From: Hydrococcus rivularis NIES-593
GTDB taxonomy: Bacteria; Cyanobacteriota; Cyanobacteriia; Cyanobacteriales; Microcystaceae
Direction: 5' to 3'
Length of the DNA stretch: 64,000 bases
NCBI RefSeq assembly: GCF_001904635.1
Contig: NZ_MRCB01000006.1
Span: 100,982-164,981 of the forward strand
Part shown: positions 43,981-53,028 of the stretch, in pieces
How the letters are laid out: each line of letters begins with the position of its first letter
How positions within the stretch are numbered: position 1 is the first letter of the stretch
The notes under the pieces: generated by a model
What the model saw: only the letters and a program-made list of their open reading frames with translations
Told to the model about the DNA's origin: nothing
Databases searched by the model: none
Program-made: the position numbers and the translations under genes

Positions 43981-44225
43981 AAAATGATAGTGAATAGGGG
44001 TATTAATTGCGAACCGAAGCGCAGAAATTTTCGACTGCCGTGCAGCCCGGAGGGCGAGCATCGTTGATAATTGTGAATTGCGAATTGCGAATTGACATTG
44101 CTCGTCGTAAGAATTCTTAATAAAAAGTCTCATCAAATCGGTTTACTCTACCCAAATAGGTAAATTCTCGAATTTTTGTCGCCAAAAATACACCAAACGT
44201 TAACTCAAAAGATAGGAAGTTTAGC
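43981..44225. repeat. Intergenic repeats upstream of heme oxygenase
   Basis: Contains TTAATTGCGAACCGAAGCG (44007 region), related to 180-192 and 60602-60615. A heptamer array AATTGTG-AATTGCG-AATTGCG-AATTGAC follows at 44069-44096. The rest holds the heme oxygenase promoter. No gene. Confidence 0.6.
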
Positions 44226-44942
44226 ATGAGTGTTAATCTAGCAACCATGTTGCGCGAAGGGACTAAAAAATCCCACACAATGGCAGAAAACGTTGGTTTT
44301 GTCAAGTGCTTTTTAAAAGGTGTTGTTGAAAAAAATTCATATCGCACTTTAGTGGCTAACCTCTACTTCGTCTACAGTGCGATGGAAGAGGAGATGGAGA
44401 AACTTCGCCAACACCCAATCGTCTCCAAGATTTATTTTCCACAGTTAAATCGCAAGCACAGTTTAGAGCAAGATTTACACTACTACTACGGCTCTAACTG
44501 GCGCAACGAAATCAAGCTCTCAAAAGCAGGAGAAGCCTACGTTCAGCGCATTCGGGAAATTGCAGCCACTCAACCCGAACTCTTGGTCGCCCACTCTTAC
44601 ACGCGCTATTTGGGAGATTTGTCTGGCGGACAGATTCTCAAAAAAATTGCTCAACGGGCAATGAATCTCAACGGCGGCGGGACGGCTTTCTATGAGTTTC
44701 AAGACATTCCTGACGAGAAAGCATTTAAAAATCTATATCGCCAAGCAATGAACGATCTGAGCGTCGATGAAAAAACTGCCGAACAGATCGTTGCTGAAGC
44801 CAATGCCGCTTTTAGCATGAACATGAAGATGTTCCAAGAGCTAGAGGGAAATTTAATTATGGCGATCGGTCGCATGCTCTACAATACTCTTACCCGCCGT
44901 CGGACTCCTGGCAGTACCGAATTGGCTACTTCTGAGTCCTAA
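44226..44942 (+). CDS. ho1: Biliverdin-producing heme oxygenase
   Basis: 238 residues. Opens heme to biliverdin IX-alpha, CO and iron with ferredoxin electrons, the first step of phycobilin synthesis. The proximal His is in REGTKKSHTMAENVGFVK, the distal helix in YLGDLSGGQILKKIAQRAM, and ANLYFVYSAMEEEM and NAAFSMNMKMFQELE complete the fold. The length is typical for the plastid and cyanobacterial HO1. The C-terminus (TRRRTPGSTELATSES) is polar. It is monocistronic with a long-stem terminator candidate downstream. Confidence 0.97.
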   Translation: MSVNLATMLREGTKKSHTMAENVGFVKCFLKGVVEKNSYRTLVANLYFVYSAMEEEMEKLRQHPIVSKIYFPQLNRKHSLEQDLHYYYGSNWRNEIKLSKAGEAYVQRIREIAATQPELLVAHSYTRYLGDLSGGQILKKIAQRAMNLNGGGTAFYEFQDIPDEKAFKNLYRQAMNDLSVDEKTAEQIVAEANAAFSMNMKMFQELEGNLIMAIGRMLYNTLTRRRTPGSTELATSES

Positions 44943-44997
44943 GTTTTCAGTAGCAAAAATTTAATAGATTCGGATTGTTTCAATCTTGAGTAAAATT

Positions 44998-45065
44998 TGA
45001 CAATCCTGAAAGCTGGGTTGCGGTGAGTAAAATCGTTATCTAGCTGTCAGGATTGTCAGCTTTTT
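44998..45065 (+). terminator. Putative terminator/hairpin after heme oxygenase
   Basis: A perfect 12-bp inverted repeat TGACAATCCTGA (44998-45009) and TCAGGATTGTCA (45047-45058), 37-base loop, then GCTTTTT. The large loop makes it less certain than the other terminators. Confidence 0.6.
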
Positions 45066-45151
45066 GAGAGGAATTTTAATTACCAGCACTAGGAAATTGC
45101 GTCATTTCTTTAAGTCTGAGAGCTAACGGGGTGACGAACCAGTTGAAAACA

Positions 45152-45415
45152 AGCCGTGTAGGCAAAGAACAGTTCGAGCAAATGATTCGGGAGAAAAAAT
45201 TGCCCGAATGGGCAGAATATGCGGGCAATTATTAGAAATAGAAGTCGTCGGGGCAAGAAAAATCAAAGAGAGGCAAGGATTCGGAAGACGCGATCGCCCG
45301 CCGTCTCGAACAGACAAAAGAAGAACTGGCAGCCAGTCATGAATTCGATCGTCAAATTGTCAACGACGATCTCGAAACAGCCCTAGCAGAAATTGAAGCA
45401 GCGATTTTTACTTAA
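45152..45415 (+). pseudogene. Guanylate kinase (gmk) pseudogene
   Basis: Three blocks in the order of guanylate kinase remain. Block 1 at 45152-45232 reads SRVGKEQFEQMIREKKLPEW and AEYAGNY. Block 2, in another frame at about 45232-45268, reads [13 protein letters not shown]. Block 3 at 45269-45415 reads [20 protein letters not shown] and [18 protein letters not shown]. The first ~60 residues, including the P-loop, and two internal stretches are deleted, and in-frame stops at 45233 and 45239 interrupt it. The enzyme is essential, so an intact copy should exist elsewhere; this is a decayed duplicate. Confidence 0.82.
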
Positions 45416-45443
45416 TGGCTGGCTGAGTTACCAATCTTCTGGC

Positions 45444-46319
45444 TCAATCTTCCCGTTTAATTGAGATCTGAACCTTCATTTCGGACTCAGACGTCTTGCC
45501 AGTCTCAATAACTGACTTGACAGGAGTAGTAGTCCCAACAATGGGAGAAGCATAAGCGGGTAGGGCGCTGGCAACTAATGCGATGTGGCGATCGCCTACG
45601 GCTAATCCGTGAGTCGGATCGTAACCTCGCCATCCCGCACCGGGTAAATAAACTTCTACCCATGCATGTAAATCCCGTTCTTCTTTATCGAGATCGCCTT
45701 CCTGATAGCCGCTGACAAATCGCGCTGCCAAACCGATAGCGCGGCTAACTTCCATAAATAATACAGAAAAATCGCGACAAGAACCCCGTTTTGACTTCCA
45801 GGTCAGCTCGGCTTGCCAGGGTTTGCCCGTCTCGCGGATAATATACTCGCAATTTTTATAAATCCGTTCGTTCAAAGTAGAAAGAAAAGCCAACGTGTTT
45901 CCTTTAACTTCATCGGCAATTTCCAGGGCTAAGTGCACTGCTGCCGGATCGAAAGCGACTCCATAGGGTTTTAGATAGGGCTGAAGCTGCGTCAATAAAG
46001 AACTCGGATAGTCAATTGGCAATTTTGTTGCCCAAGGTTCCAGTAAATAGCCAAAAGGATTTTCTACGTAGGTTTCTACTGTAGATTTAACTTCTATTGT
46101 CAATTGCTCCGTCGGTTGAGTAAACCAAAGTTGGATCGTGCTATTACCATCCAAATCGATGGTTTGAGAAATGCCCGTCGGTTGGGGTTCGACAACGAGA
46201 GAAAAATCGAGCAACTTTTGCCATCCATCGCAGCGAGGGCGCAGTCGCAAGAGATGGGGTTTTAAAAAGACTGGTTGGTTATAGGTATAGACGGTTTTGT
46301 GGAAAATATGGTAAAGCAC
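45444..46319 (-). CDS. Transglutaminase-like protein (COG1305 type)
   Basis: 291 residues from GTG 46319 (a TTG three codons earlier gives 294); the family normally begins M-x-Y-x-I-x-H, which supports the GTG. The N-terminal bacterial transglutaminase region (FHKTVYTYNQPVFLKPHLLR) is followed by the cysteine-protease-like core with Cys in KRGSCRDFSVLFMEV, His in RDLHAWVEVYLPG and Asp in WRGYDPTHGL. With the alpha-E and ATP-grasp genes upstream it forms the known three-gene set that is predicted to make and cleave a peptide-like or amide product. The natural substrate is unknown. Confidence 0.9.
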   Translation of the reverse strand: MLYHIFHKTVYTYNQPVFLKPHLLRLRPRCDGWQKLLDFSLVVEPQPTGISQTIDLDGNSTIQLWFTQPTEQLTIEVKSTVETYVENPFGYLLEPWATKLPIDYPSSLLTQLQPYLKPYGVAFDPAAVHLALEIADEVKGNTLAFLSTLNERIYKNCEYIIRETGKPWQAELTWKSKRGSCRDFSVLFMEVSRAIGLAARFVSGYQEGDLDKEERDLHAWVEVYLPGAGWRGYDPTHGLAVGDRHIALVASALPAYASPIVGTTTPVKSVIETGKTSESEMKVQISIKRED

Positions 46320-46386
46320 TTTAGTCAAGGAAAAAAGTCAAAGGGAAAAAGGAAAAAAGATAACTTTGTTTTTACCTTTTTTCTTT

Positions 46387-47364
46387 TTAAGATTGGCTAT
46401 TAACCAGACTTGGCGCACGGGATTCAAGACCGAAAAAGTTGGTGCCAAGTTCGTCTCCTATCCGATTGATTTCCATTTGCATGCGATCCAAAAATTCGTG
46501 TAACCCGGTCTCAATGACATCCTCTATGGTTAAATAACCTAATTGAGAACACAATCGACCTAAAGAACGTTCTGCCCCATTACACCAAGTTCCCCTGGGA
46601 GTAGTTGTGATTTCGTGAAGCGATCGCTGCATTCGATCCAAACAAAACGCGATCGCTCGCGGAAACTGACGGTTCAAAATCAAAAATTCAGCGACGTTAC
46701 TCGGCGTAATCCGATGTTCGCATTTGCGATACATTTCATAGGCGCTTGCCGATTTTAAAAGAGCGATCCATTGAATTTGATCCAACGGCGTTCCTACCCA
46801 CTGTGCTGAAGGGAGTAAATAAAAGTATTTTACGTCCAGAATTCTTGCCGTTTTATCGGCACGTTCTATCAATCTGCCGATATGCCCAAAATGCCAGCCT
46901 TCATTATGAGTCATCGTGGCATCCATCACGCCTGCAAAGCGATGGCTAGACAGTTTTACCTGAGTAAAAAAACTCGGCAAAGTTGTCTGCGGCTGTTTTT
47001 GGGCGGCTTCCCTAACCATGTAGTAAAAAGAATTTACCTCTTCCCACATTTCAGAGGAGATGATTTCTCGAATGGAACGGGCGTTTTCCCGCGCCATACA
47101 GACACAAGACAAAATTGAGTTAGGATAATCCGCATCAAAGGTGAGGAACTGAATGACATTTTCTGCCGTTGGTTCCCCATAACGCTCTTTGAAGAGTGGT
47201 AAATCTCCTGTCGTCATTATCAAAGGTTCCCACTGCTGGGTCATCATCCCCGAAGGGACATCGAGCATTAAATTGAGATTGACATCCACAAAACGAGCCA
47301 CATTTTCAGCCCGTTCGATGTAACGATTTAGCCAGTAAATAGAATCAGCAACTCGACTTAGCAT
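46387..47364 (-). CDS. Alpha-E domain protein (DUF403/COG2307)
   Basis: 325 residues, all-helical. It begins MLSRVADSIYWLNRYIERAE, the family signature, and continues LIMTTGDLPLFKERYG, ARENARSIREIISSEMWEE and FLDRMQMEINRIGDELGTNF. The alpha-E domain is found only with ATP-grasp amidoligase-like enzymes of the COG2308 type and is thought to bind the nascent product or act as a scaffold. It overlaps the short four-helix-bundle fragment by 7 bases and lies 67 bases before the transglutaminase-like gene. Confidence 0.92.
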   Translation of the reverse strand: MLSRVADSIYWLNRYIERAENVARFVDVNLNLMLDVPSGMMTQQWEPLIMTTGDLPLFKERYGEPTAENVIQFLTFDADYPNSILSCVCMARENARSIREIISSEMWEEVNSFYYMVREAAQKQPQTTLPSFFTQVKLSSHRFAGVMDATMTHNEGWHFGHIGRLIERADKTARILDVKYFYLLPSAQWVGTPLDQIQWIALLKSASAYEMYRKCEHRITPSNVAEFLILNRQFPRAIAFCLDRMQRSLHEITTTPRGTWCNGAERSLGRLCSQLGYLTIEDVIETGLHEFLDRMQMEINRIGDELGTNFFGLESRAPSLVNSQS

Positions 47365-47600
47365 ATGTACAAGGAAAAAGTTAAAAGGAAAAAGGCAAAA
47401 ACAGAATTTTTACTATTAACGACAATTGCACCAATAATGCGTGTTAATTCTTCGGCTTCTGCCTGAAGACTTACAAGTTTTTCTGGAGGTATAATTGCTG
47501 TTGCTGCGAGCAACCTTAACCAATAGACAGTCTCACGAGCTTCTTTCAATGCGATCGCATTCTTATGGATGAAATCTACTTGACTCTGACTTTTCCTCAT
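47358..47600 (-). CDS. Truncated four helix bundle protein fragment
   Basis: 80 residues. KSQSQVDFIHKNAIALKEAR, then ETVYWLRLLAATAIIPPEKL and EAEELTRIIGAIVVNSKN match the C-terminal half of the four helix bundle family (23S rRNA intervening-sequence protein type), normally ~115-130 residues. The N-terminal two helices are absent and only 40 bases separate it from the ATP-grasp stop. The last ~17 residues (SVFAFFLLTFSLYIC) are read from A/G-rich spacer DNA. It interrupts an otherwise contiguous operon and is probably nonfunctional, though expressed with it. Confidence 0.6.
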   Translation of the reverse strand: MRKSQSQVDFIHKNAIALKEARETVYWLRLLAATAIIPPEKLVSLQAEAEELTRIIGAIVVNSKNSVFAFFLLTFSLYIC

Positions 47601-47640
47601 GATTCATCTCGCTTGTCTTTCCTTTTTGCCTTTGTCCTTT

Positions 47641-49083
47641 TTACTTTCTCAATACCCAAGTGTCCTTGCTGCCGCCGCCTTGGGAAGAGTTGACGACTAA
47701 GGAACCTTTTCTGAGGGCTACGCGGGTTAATCCGCCGGGATGGACGTGAATTTCTTCGCCGCGATGGAGAATGTAAGGGCGCAAGTCTACGTGTCTTCCC
47801 TCGATTTGGTCTTCGATGAGGGTAGGAACGCGCGAGAGGCTGAGGGTGGGTTGGGCGATGTAGTTGCGGGGAGAATCTTTAATGCGTTGGGCGAACTCTT
47901 CCCGTTCTGCTTGCGTGGATTTGACCCCAACTAACATGCCGTATCCGCCAGATTCGTTGGCAGCTTTAACGACTAATTTATCTAAGTTCTGTAAGACGAA
48001 TTCTCGGTCTTTGTCTTGCCAACACAGGTAAGTCGGAACGTTGGAGAGGATCGGTTGCTCTCCTAGATAGTAGCGAATCATGTCGGGAACGTAGGCATAG
48101 ATTACCTTATCGTCTGCTACGCCCGTTCCGGGGGCATTTGCCAGGGCGACGCGCCCTTGACGGTAGACTTCGACCAATCCCGGCACGCCCAATAGGGATT
48201 CGGGACGAAAGACTTGCGGATCGATGAAGTCGTCGTCTACTCGACGATAGACGACATCGACGCGACGCAGCCCTTTAGTAGTTTTCATCTGCAAATAGCC
48301 ATCGACGACAACGAGGTCGCGACCTTCTACCAATTCCACGCCCATCTGTTGCGCTAGGAAGGAGTGTTCAAAATAGGCTGAGTTGTAGATACCGGGGGTC
48401 AGGACGACGACGGTGGGTTCGGGCAGTTGGGACGGGGCTAGATTGAGTAAGGTTTCCAGTAAATGACTGGGATAGTCATCGACGGGTTGAATTGCCATCG
48501 TCTGGAAAATTTCGGGAAAGGTGCTTTTCATGACCCGACGATTTTCCAGTACGTAGGAAATGCCGGAGGGGACGCGCAGGTTGTCTTCGAGAACGTACCA
48601 CTGACCGTCGCGATCGCGCACTAGATCCGTTCCCGTCACGTGACACCAAACTCCCGCGGGCGGTTTTATCCCCATGCAAGGTTTGAGGAATCCTTTGGCA
48701 GAATAAATGACATCAGCTGGAATTTTGCCATCTTTAACGATGAGTTGTCGATCGTATATGTCTCCCAGGAAGAGGTTTAGCGCCCTAATCCGCTGCTTGA
48801 GTCCTGTTTCTAGGTATTCCCAGTCTTGGGCAGAGACAATTCGCGGGATAATGTCGAAGGGAAATATTTTTTCTACGCCGCGATCGTCGCTATAGACATT
48901 AAAGGTAACTCCCATATTGAACAGAGAAATCTGCGCTGTCTCCTGATGTTGCTGCAATTCTGCGATAGACAAATTTTGCATCCAATTTATTAATGATGCA
49001 GCGTGAGATCGCGGTTTTCCATCATCGAGGAATAATTCATCGTAAAAGCTTTCTGGGTCGTAGTTATCTAATAGCACAGCCAC
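47641..49083 (-). CDS. Circularly permuted type 2 ATP-grasp protein (COG2308)
   Basis: 480 residues. GVWCHVTGTDLVRDRDGQWY with VLEDNLRVPSGISYVLENR, VVLTPGIYNSAYFEHSFLA, and the ATP-binding KLVVKAANESGGYGMLVG are the permuted ATP-grasp motifs. DVVYRRVDDDFIDPQVF supplies acidic metal ligands. These enzymes are predicted amidoligases forming an amide bond with ATP. It is the first gene of the set and is followed by the four-helix-bundle fragment, the alpha-E gene and the transglutaminase-like gene. The product it makes is unknown. Confidence 0.93.
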   Translation of the reverse strand: MAVLLDNYDPESFYDELFLDDGKPRSHAASLINWMQNLSIAELQQHQETAQISLFNMGVTFNVYSDDRGVEKIFPFDIIPRIVSAQDWEYLETGLKQRIRALNLFLGDIYDRQLIVKDGKIPADVIYSAKGFLKPCMGIKPPAGVWCHVTGTDLVRDRDGQWYVLEDNLRVPSGISYVLENRRVMKSTFPEIFQTMAIQPVDDYPSHLLETLLNLAPSQLPEPTVVVLTPGIYNSAYFEHSFLAQQMGVELVEGRDLVVVDGYLQMKTTKGLRRVDVVYRRVDDDFIDPQVFRPESLLGVPGLVEVYRQGRVALANAPGTGVADDKVIYAYVPDMIRYYLGEQPILSNVPTYLCWQDKDREFVLQNLDKLVVKAANESGGYGMLVGVKSTQAEREEFAQRIKDSPRNYIAQPTLSLSRVPTLIEDQIEGRHVDLRPYILHRGEEIHVHPGGLTRVALRKGSLVVNSSQGGGSKDTWVLRK

Positions 49084-49446
49084 CCCTCCTAAGAAGCTCT
49101 CGTAAGATAAGTTTTTAATTACCGATCGCGCTCGCTGCTGATTCGCAGGGGTTTAGCCAATCAATCGGCTAATTACAGAATTGAACGAATTTTCTCTCGT
49201 AATTGTAGCTAATCCTACAATTTCAACAAAGTTTAGAAAATCGGAAAAGAGTCAACTTTATCTTTATAAAAAAGTTAGTAAAGTTAGTTTCTATCAAGAG
49301 TTATTTTCAGTAGGCACTCGTAGTGTTCGTTTTTAGAGCTTAATTCTCGATAACTTGCCAAATCGTGTTAAAAAACTACTTAAGTTGGGCAATCTATCAT
49401 TATAGCCTTGTTCAAAAAAAATAAAGATCTTTGTTCGGTTTTAGAG
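49084..49446. other. Intergenic region between divergent genes
   Basis: About 360 bases, A/T-rich, holding the promoters of the ATP-grasp gene and the exported protein gene. No repeat, RNA or gene could be supported. Confidence 0.45.
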
Positions 49447-50286
49447 ATGACAAAAATTATTAAAAATAACCGCTTCGCTCGCCGAAGTTTTGAATCTATA
49501 TTGGCAAAACTTTGTGGAACGACCATAGGAATAGTGCTTGGTTCCGAGTTAGCAATGGCAGCCCCCAATGGAGTCTGGCTCTCTCAACCGCAGATTCGAT
49601 TCCACTCGTCTACTAACACGCTTGCTCAGGTAATGGCTGACATCCAAGGGCAAAACTACAAGGTGGTCTTTCTAGATTTTCGCAATGTGCCCGATGCAGT
49701 TCAGCAACAGACTGCCCAGATTGCACGACAGCAAGGACTAAAACCCATAGTCTGGATTCAGTCTCCTCAGTATCGTTCTCTAACGGTGCCAGAACTGATT
49801 TATGAAGCACGTCATGGGGATGGGATTCAAGTAGACGACCATTTTTTTGCTCATTACACCCTAGCAGATTTCCGCGCTCTCCGTTTTCAATACAGCCAAC
49901 CAATTTTTTGCAGCATTCAGCCATTCCAGGCGGCATTAGTACCGCAGACGGGTTGTAATCAGCTCGATGTTCAATGCTATACATCTAACAACTTTACTGG
50001 CTGTGAGAAACTGGCAGACCAACTAAAAGCCGTGCTGAGTTTGTATGACAAGGACACCTATAGATATAAGGAAAAACTTGGAGGTCGTCCCTTTAATGTT
50101 TTCTTGTGGCCTTACAGTCATAAATATTTTGGGACTAGGTCGAAAGCATCTGTATTAGAAAAAACCTTACGCCCATTTTCATTTTGTCAACTTTCAAGCG
50201 CCAAAATCGAGCCAGGTTTGTCAAAGTCCGAGCGGAAATCTTTTCTGTTCGCTTTACCATTTAACCCATCCAAGAATTGTTTTTGA
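49447..50286 (+). CDS. Exported hypothetical protein
   Basis: 279 residues from ATG 49447; an upstream in-frame TTG would put 13 residues ahead of the signal peptide. Basic N-terminus (IIKNNRFARR), hydrophobic core (LCGTTIGIVLGSELAMAA) and cleavage after AMA. The mature part alternates strands and helices: YKVVFLDFRNVPDAVQQQT, GLKPIVWIQSPQYRSLTVPE, DGIQVDDHFFAHYTLADFRA, QPIFCSIQPFQAAL. This looks like a half or full TIM barrel of the kind seen in putative glycosidases, with acidic residues at strand ends, but I cannot assign a family. The C-terminal ~65 residues are basic and of a different texture, perhaps a divergent tail. Confidence 0.65.
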   Translation: MTKIIKNNRFARRSFESILAKLCGTTIGIVLGSELAMAAPNGVWLSQPQIRFHSSTNTLAQVMADIQGQNYKVVFLDFRNVPDAVQQQTAQIARQQGLKPIVWIQSPQYRSLTVPELIYEARHGDGIQVDDHFFAHYTLADFRALRFQYSQPIFCSIQPFQAALVPQTGCNQLDVQCYTSNNFTGCEKLADQLKAVLSLYDKDTYRYKEKLGGRPFNVFLWPYSHKYFGTRSKASVLEKTLRPFSFCQLSSAKIEPGLSKSERKSFLFALPFNPSKNCF

Positions 50287-50332
50287 AGTGCTTAGAGCTA
50301 ATTGCTTTAAAAAGCCTTATAATTAAGGGTAA

Positions 50333-51586
50333 ATGACAAAAATTGCTGCCTATCAATTACCGCAATTTCTCAAACCAGGAGATTTAGTCAGGGTAGTCGC
50401 CACTAGCGGCGCATTGAAAGAATTAGAAGCCTTTAAGAAAGGGGTAGAAATTTGGCGATCGCGCGGCTATCGGGTTGAATTAGGCAATAACTGGAACATC
50501 CGCTACGGCTACTTAGCGGGAACGGATACACAACGCAGAAACGCCTTATCTCAAGCATGGCAAGATCCGGAATGTAAAGCTATTCTCTGCGCCAGAGGCG
50601 GTTACGGCAGTGCTAGATTGCTAGAAGATTGGAGATGGGAAGTCGGAAGTCGGAATTCGGAAGTCGGAAGTAAAGACGTTCCGGCGGAACGTCTGTACAG
50701 GAGTGGGGGGAGTGGGAGAGTGGGAGACTCGGAGAGTGGGAGACTCGGAGACAAGGAGGAGTGGGGGAACAAGGGAGAAAATTCCCTAATCACCAATCCA
50801 AAATCCGCCGTTCTCCCGGAAGCGGTTCCGGGAGCGTGCGGCGGCTTCGCCAAAATCTGCGGAACGCAGTCGCCGCACGCCGCTGGAATTGACGAAGTGC
50901 AAGCAGGCTCCGCCGTCAGAAGGCGGAGTACCTTGCACTTCCAGCACAACGGCGACCAAAATCCAAAATGGATCGTTGGCTTTTCCGATGTGACGGGTTT
51001 ACTTTGGAGTCTTGCCGCAATTGGGATTGGCGGCGTTCACGGTTCCGTTTTGACGACGCTTGCCTCCGAACCCGATTGGTCGATTCAACGATTATTCGAC
51101 TGTTTAGAAGGTCGTCCCCTCCCTCCTTTAATCGGTAAAGGTTGGGGAGAAGGTAAAACCACGGGGATATTACTGCCTGCCAATCTAACCGTCGCCACCC
51201 ATCTGTTAGGGACATTCGTTCAACCTTCATTCGATGGGGCGATCTTAGCCCTAGAAGACGTGGCAGAAGCGCCCTATCGCATCGATCGCATGTTAACGCA
51301 ATGGCGAATGACAGGCGCATTTAGGGGCGTCAGAGGGATCGCTTTGGGGCGGTTTAGTCGCTGCGATCCGCCGATGGGAAGTGCTAGTTGGAGTATAGAA
51401 GAAGTATTGCGCGATCGCTTAGGAGATTTGGGGATTCCCATTGTTTCCGATTTACCTTTCGGTCACGATGGAGTAAATGCTGCTTTACCCGTCGGAAGAA
51501 TAGCACGTCTCGATGCAGAGCAAGGAACGTTAGATATTCTAGACAACAGCAACGAGTTTCAAGAGGAAAACGACAGCTCTCAATAA
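50333..51586 (+). CDS. ldcA: LD-carboxypeptidase (murein tetrapeptidase) with in-frame repeat insertion
   Basis: 417 residues, about 110 more than usual. Residues 1-~100 carry FLKPGDLVRVVATSGALKE, YGYLAGTDTQRRNAL and AILCARGGYGSARLLEDW. After a foreign stretch of about 105 residues the enzyme resumes at NPKWIVGFSDVTGLLW, where Ser is the nucleophile. It continues GGVHGSVLTTL, DGAILALEDVAEAPYRIDRM with Glu, and VSDLPFGHDGVNAALPVG with His. The family removes D-alanine from tetrapeptide stems in peptidoglycan recycling. The insert is DNA of nested hairpins and heptamer repeats that stays in frame. Whether the enzyme tolerates it is open. Confidence 0.88.
   Translation: MTKIAAYQLPQFLKPGDLVRVVATSGALKELEAFKKGVEIWRSRGYRVELGNNWNIRYGYLAGTDTQRRNALSQAWQDPECKAILCARGGYGSARLLEDWRWEVGSRNSEVGSKDVPAERLYRSGGSGRVGDSESGRLGDKEEWGNKGENSLITNPKSAVLPEAVPGACGGFAKICGTQSPHAAGIDEVQAGSAVRRRSTLHFQHNGDQNPKWIVGFSDVTGLLWSLAAIGIGGVHGSVLTTLASEPDWSIQRLFDCLEGRPLPPLIGKGWGEGKTTGILLPANLTVATHLLGTFVQPSFDGAILALEDVAEAPYRIDRMLTQWRMTGAFRGVRGIALGRFSRCDPPMGSASWSIEEVLRDRLGDLGIPIVSDLPFGHDGVNAALPVGRIARLDAEQGTLDILDNSNEFQEENDSSQ
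50633..50955 (+). repeat. Mosaic repeat insertion inside ldcA
   Basis: Left to right: GGAAGTC-type heptamers (~50640-50672); hairpin AGACGTTCC-GGC-GGAACGTCT (50674-50694); GTGGGAGA-like tracts (~50703-50765); an element with stem CTCCCGGAA (50813-50821) and TTCCGGGAG (50826-50834), flanked by CGCCG/CGGCG arms and shared with 60236-60300; then nested stems GAAGTGCAAG...CTTGCACTTC and CTCCGCC...GGCGGAG (~50896-50942). No stop codon arises in the ldcA frame. Confidence 0.85.
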
Positions 51587-51664
51587 TACCATTTCTAAAA
51601 AAGAACGCTACAGATACTCGATGCAAATTGTTAATTGTTAATTGCGAATTGCGAATTGGTATAA
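51583..51664 (+). repeat. Dispersed repeat plus AATTGNN heptamer array
   Basis: 51583-51623 matches 111-150 (core CTAAAAAAGAACGCTACAGA). 51626-51659 is AATTGTT x2, AATTGCG x2, AATTGG, followed by TATAA as at 60657. The unit fills the space between the convergent ldcA and TRAP genes. Confidence 0.8.
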
Positions 51665-53002
51665 CTACTGTAACGACGCATCAACCAGCCAGCGAACCGT
51701 TTGTGGAAAGGTGATAACAACGATCAGCACGATAACCTGCAAAATCATAAACGGAATCGCACTTTTGTGGATCTCAAGGGTGCTGACTTCTTTGGGAGCA
51801 ACGCTCTGCAAGTAAAACAACGAGAAACCAACTGGCGGCGAGATAAAAGCCGTCTGTAAGTTAATCGCTATCACTACGCCAAACCAGACTAAATCGATGC
51901 CCAACGCCTGGGCAGCAGGTACGAGAAGCGGTATGGCGATGAAACAAATTTCAATAAATTCCAAGAAAACGCCCAGCAAGAAAATAACAAGATTGCTGAC
52001 AATCATGAAAGCGATATAGCCGCCAGGTAGGTTGACTAGCAGGTCGGTGACAAAGGTTTTACCGCCTAAGCTATCAAAAACCAAGCTGAACAATGACGAG
52101 CCAAACAGAATCATAACCACCAAAGTCGTGATGACGGCAGTGGCGTGGGCGGCATCTCGAATCAAATTCCAGTTCAATCGCCGATTCGCCGAAGCTAATA
52201 TACAAGCGCCTACCGCGCCTACCGCCCCAGCTTCGGTGGGGGTTGCGATGCCAAAAAAGATACTACCAAGCACCGCTAAGATAAGCACCAGGGGAGTTAC
52301 CACCGCTTTTATCGTGCGCCAAACCAGATCGGAACCGCTAATAGTCCGCGTTTCAAGCGGTAGGGCTGGGGCGAGCTTCGGTTTGAGAAAGGCTAAAACT
52401 AGCACGTACAGCGCATAGGAGCCAGACAGCATCAGTCCGGGAATCAAGGCTCCCAGAAATAGATCGCCTACCGAGATTCCGAGTTGATCGCTCAATACCA
52501 CCAGCACCAAACTTGGTGGAATTAATTGTGCTAGCGTTCCTGATGCAACGATCGCGCCTGCCGCCAATCGTTTATCATAGCCATAGCGGAGCATGACAGG
52601 CAGCGAGATCATCCCCATGACGATTACCGTAGCGGCTACTACGCCAGTCGTAGCTGCCAGCACCGTACCGACGAGGATTACTGCCAGTGCCACTCCACCC
52701 CGCAGCGGTCCGAGCAGAATGCCGATGGTTTCTAGCAACTCCTCAGCCAGCCCCGACTTTTCTAATACCGCGCCTAAAAAAACGAAAAATGGGATCGCCA
52801 ACAGGGTAAAGTTGGACATGGTGCCAAACCAGACGTTAGGCAATAGCAAAAGTCGGTTGGGATCGACGGGAGCGCCAACTAGCCAACCAATTACTCCGAA
52901 GAGAATGCCAGTTCCGGCAAACGAAAAGGCTACTGGATAACCGCTCATCAACATCAAAAAGAAGCCGACGAACATGGCAAGCGCCAACCATTCAAAGCCC
53001 AT
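51665..53002 (-). CDS. dctM: TRAP transporter large permease (DctM type)
   Basis: 445 residues with about 12 membrane segments and typical motifs: [56 protein letters not shown] and [18 protein letters not shown]. It is the channel subunit of a tripartite ATP-independent periplasmic transporter, driven by Na+ or H+ gradients, for organic acids or amino acids. The small permease gene is 26 bases upstream. The periplasmic binding protein gene (dctP) is not adjacent and would have to lie elsewhere. Confidence 0.95.
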   Translation of the reverse strand: MGFEWLALAMFVGFFLMLMSGYPVAFSFAGTGILFGVIGWLVGAPVDPNRLLLLPNVWFGTMSNFTLLAIPFFVFLGAVLEKSGLAEELLETIGILLGPLRGGVALAVILVGTVLAATTGVVAATVIVMGMISLPVMLRYGYDKRLAAGAIVASGTLAQLIPPSLVLVVLSDQLGISVGDLFLGALIPGLMLSGSYALYVLVLAFLKPKLAPALPLETRTISGSDLVWRTIKAVVTPLVLILAVLGSIFFGIATPTEAGAVGAVGACILASANRRLNWNLIRDAAHATAVITTLVVMILFGSSLFSLVFDSLGGKTFVTDLLVNLPGGYIAFMIVSNLVIFLLGVFLEFIEICFIAIPLLVPAAQALGIDLVWFGVVIAINLQTAFISPPVGFSLFYLQSVAPKEVSTLEIHKSAIPFMILQVIVLIVVITFPQTVRWLVDASLQ

Positions 53003-53028
53003 GATTATCTACGTCCAAAAAAAGTGAT

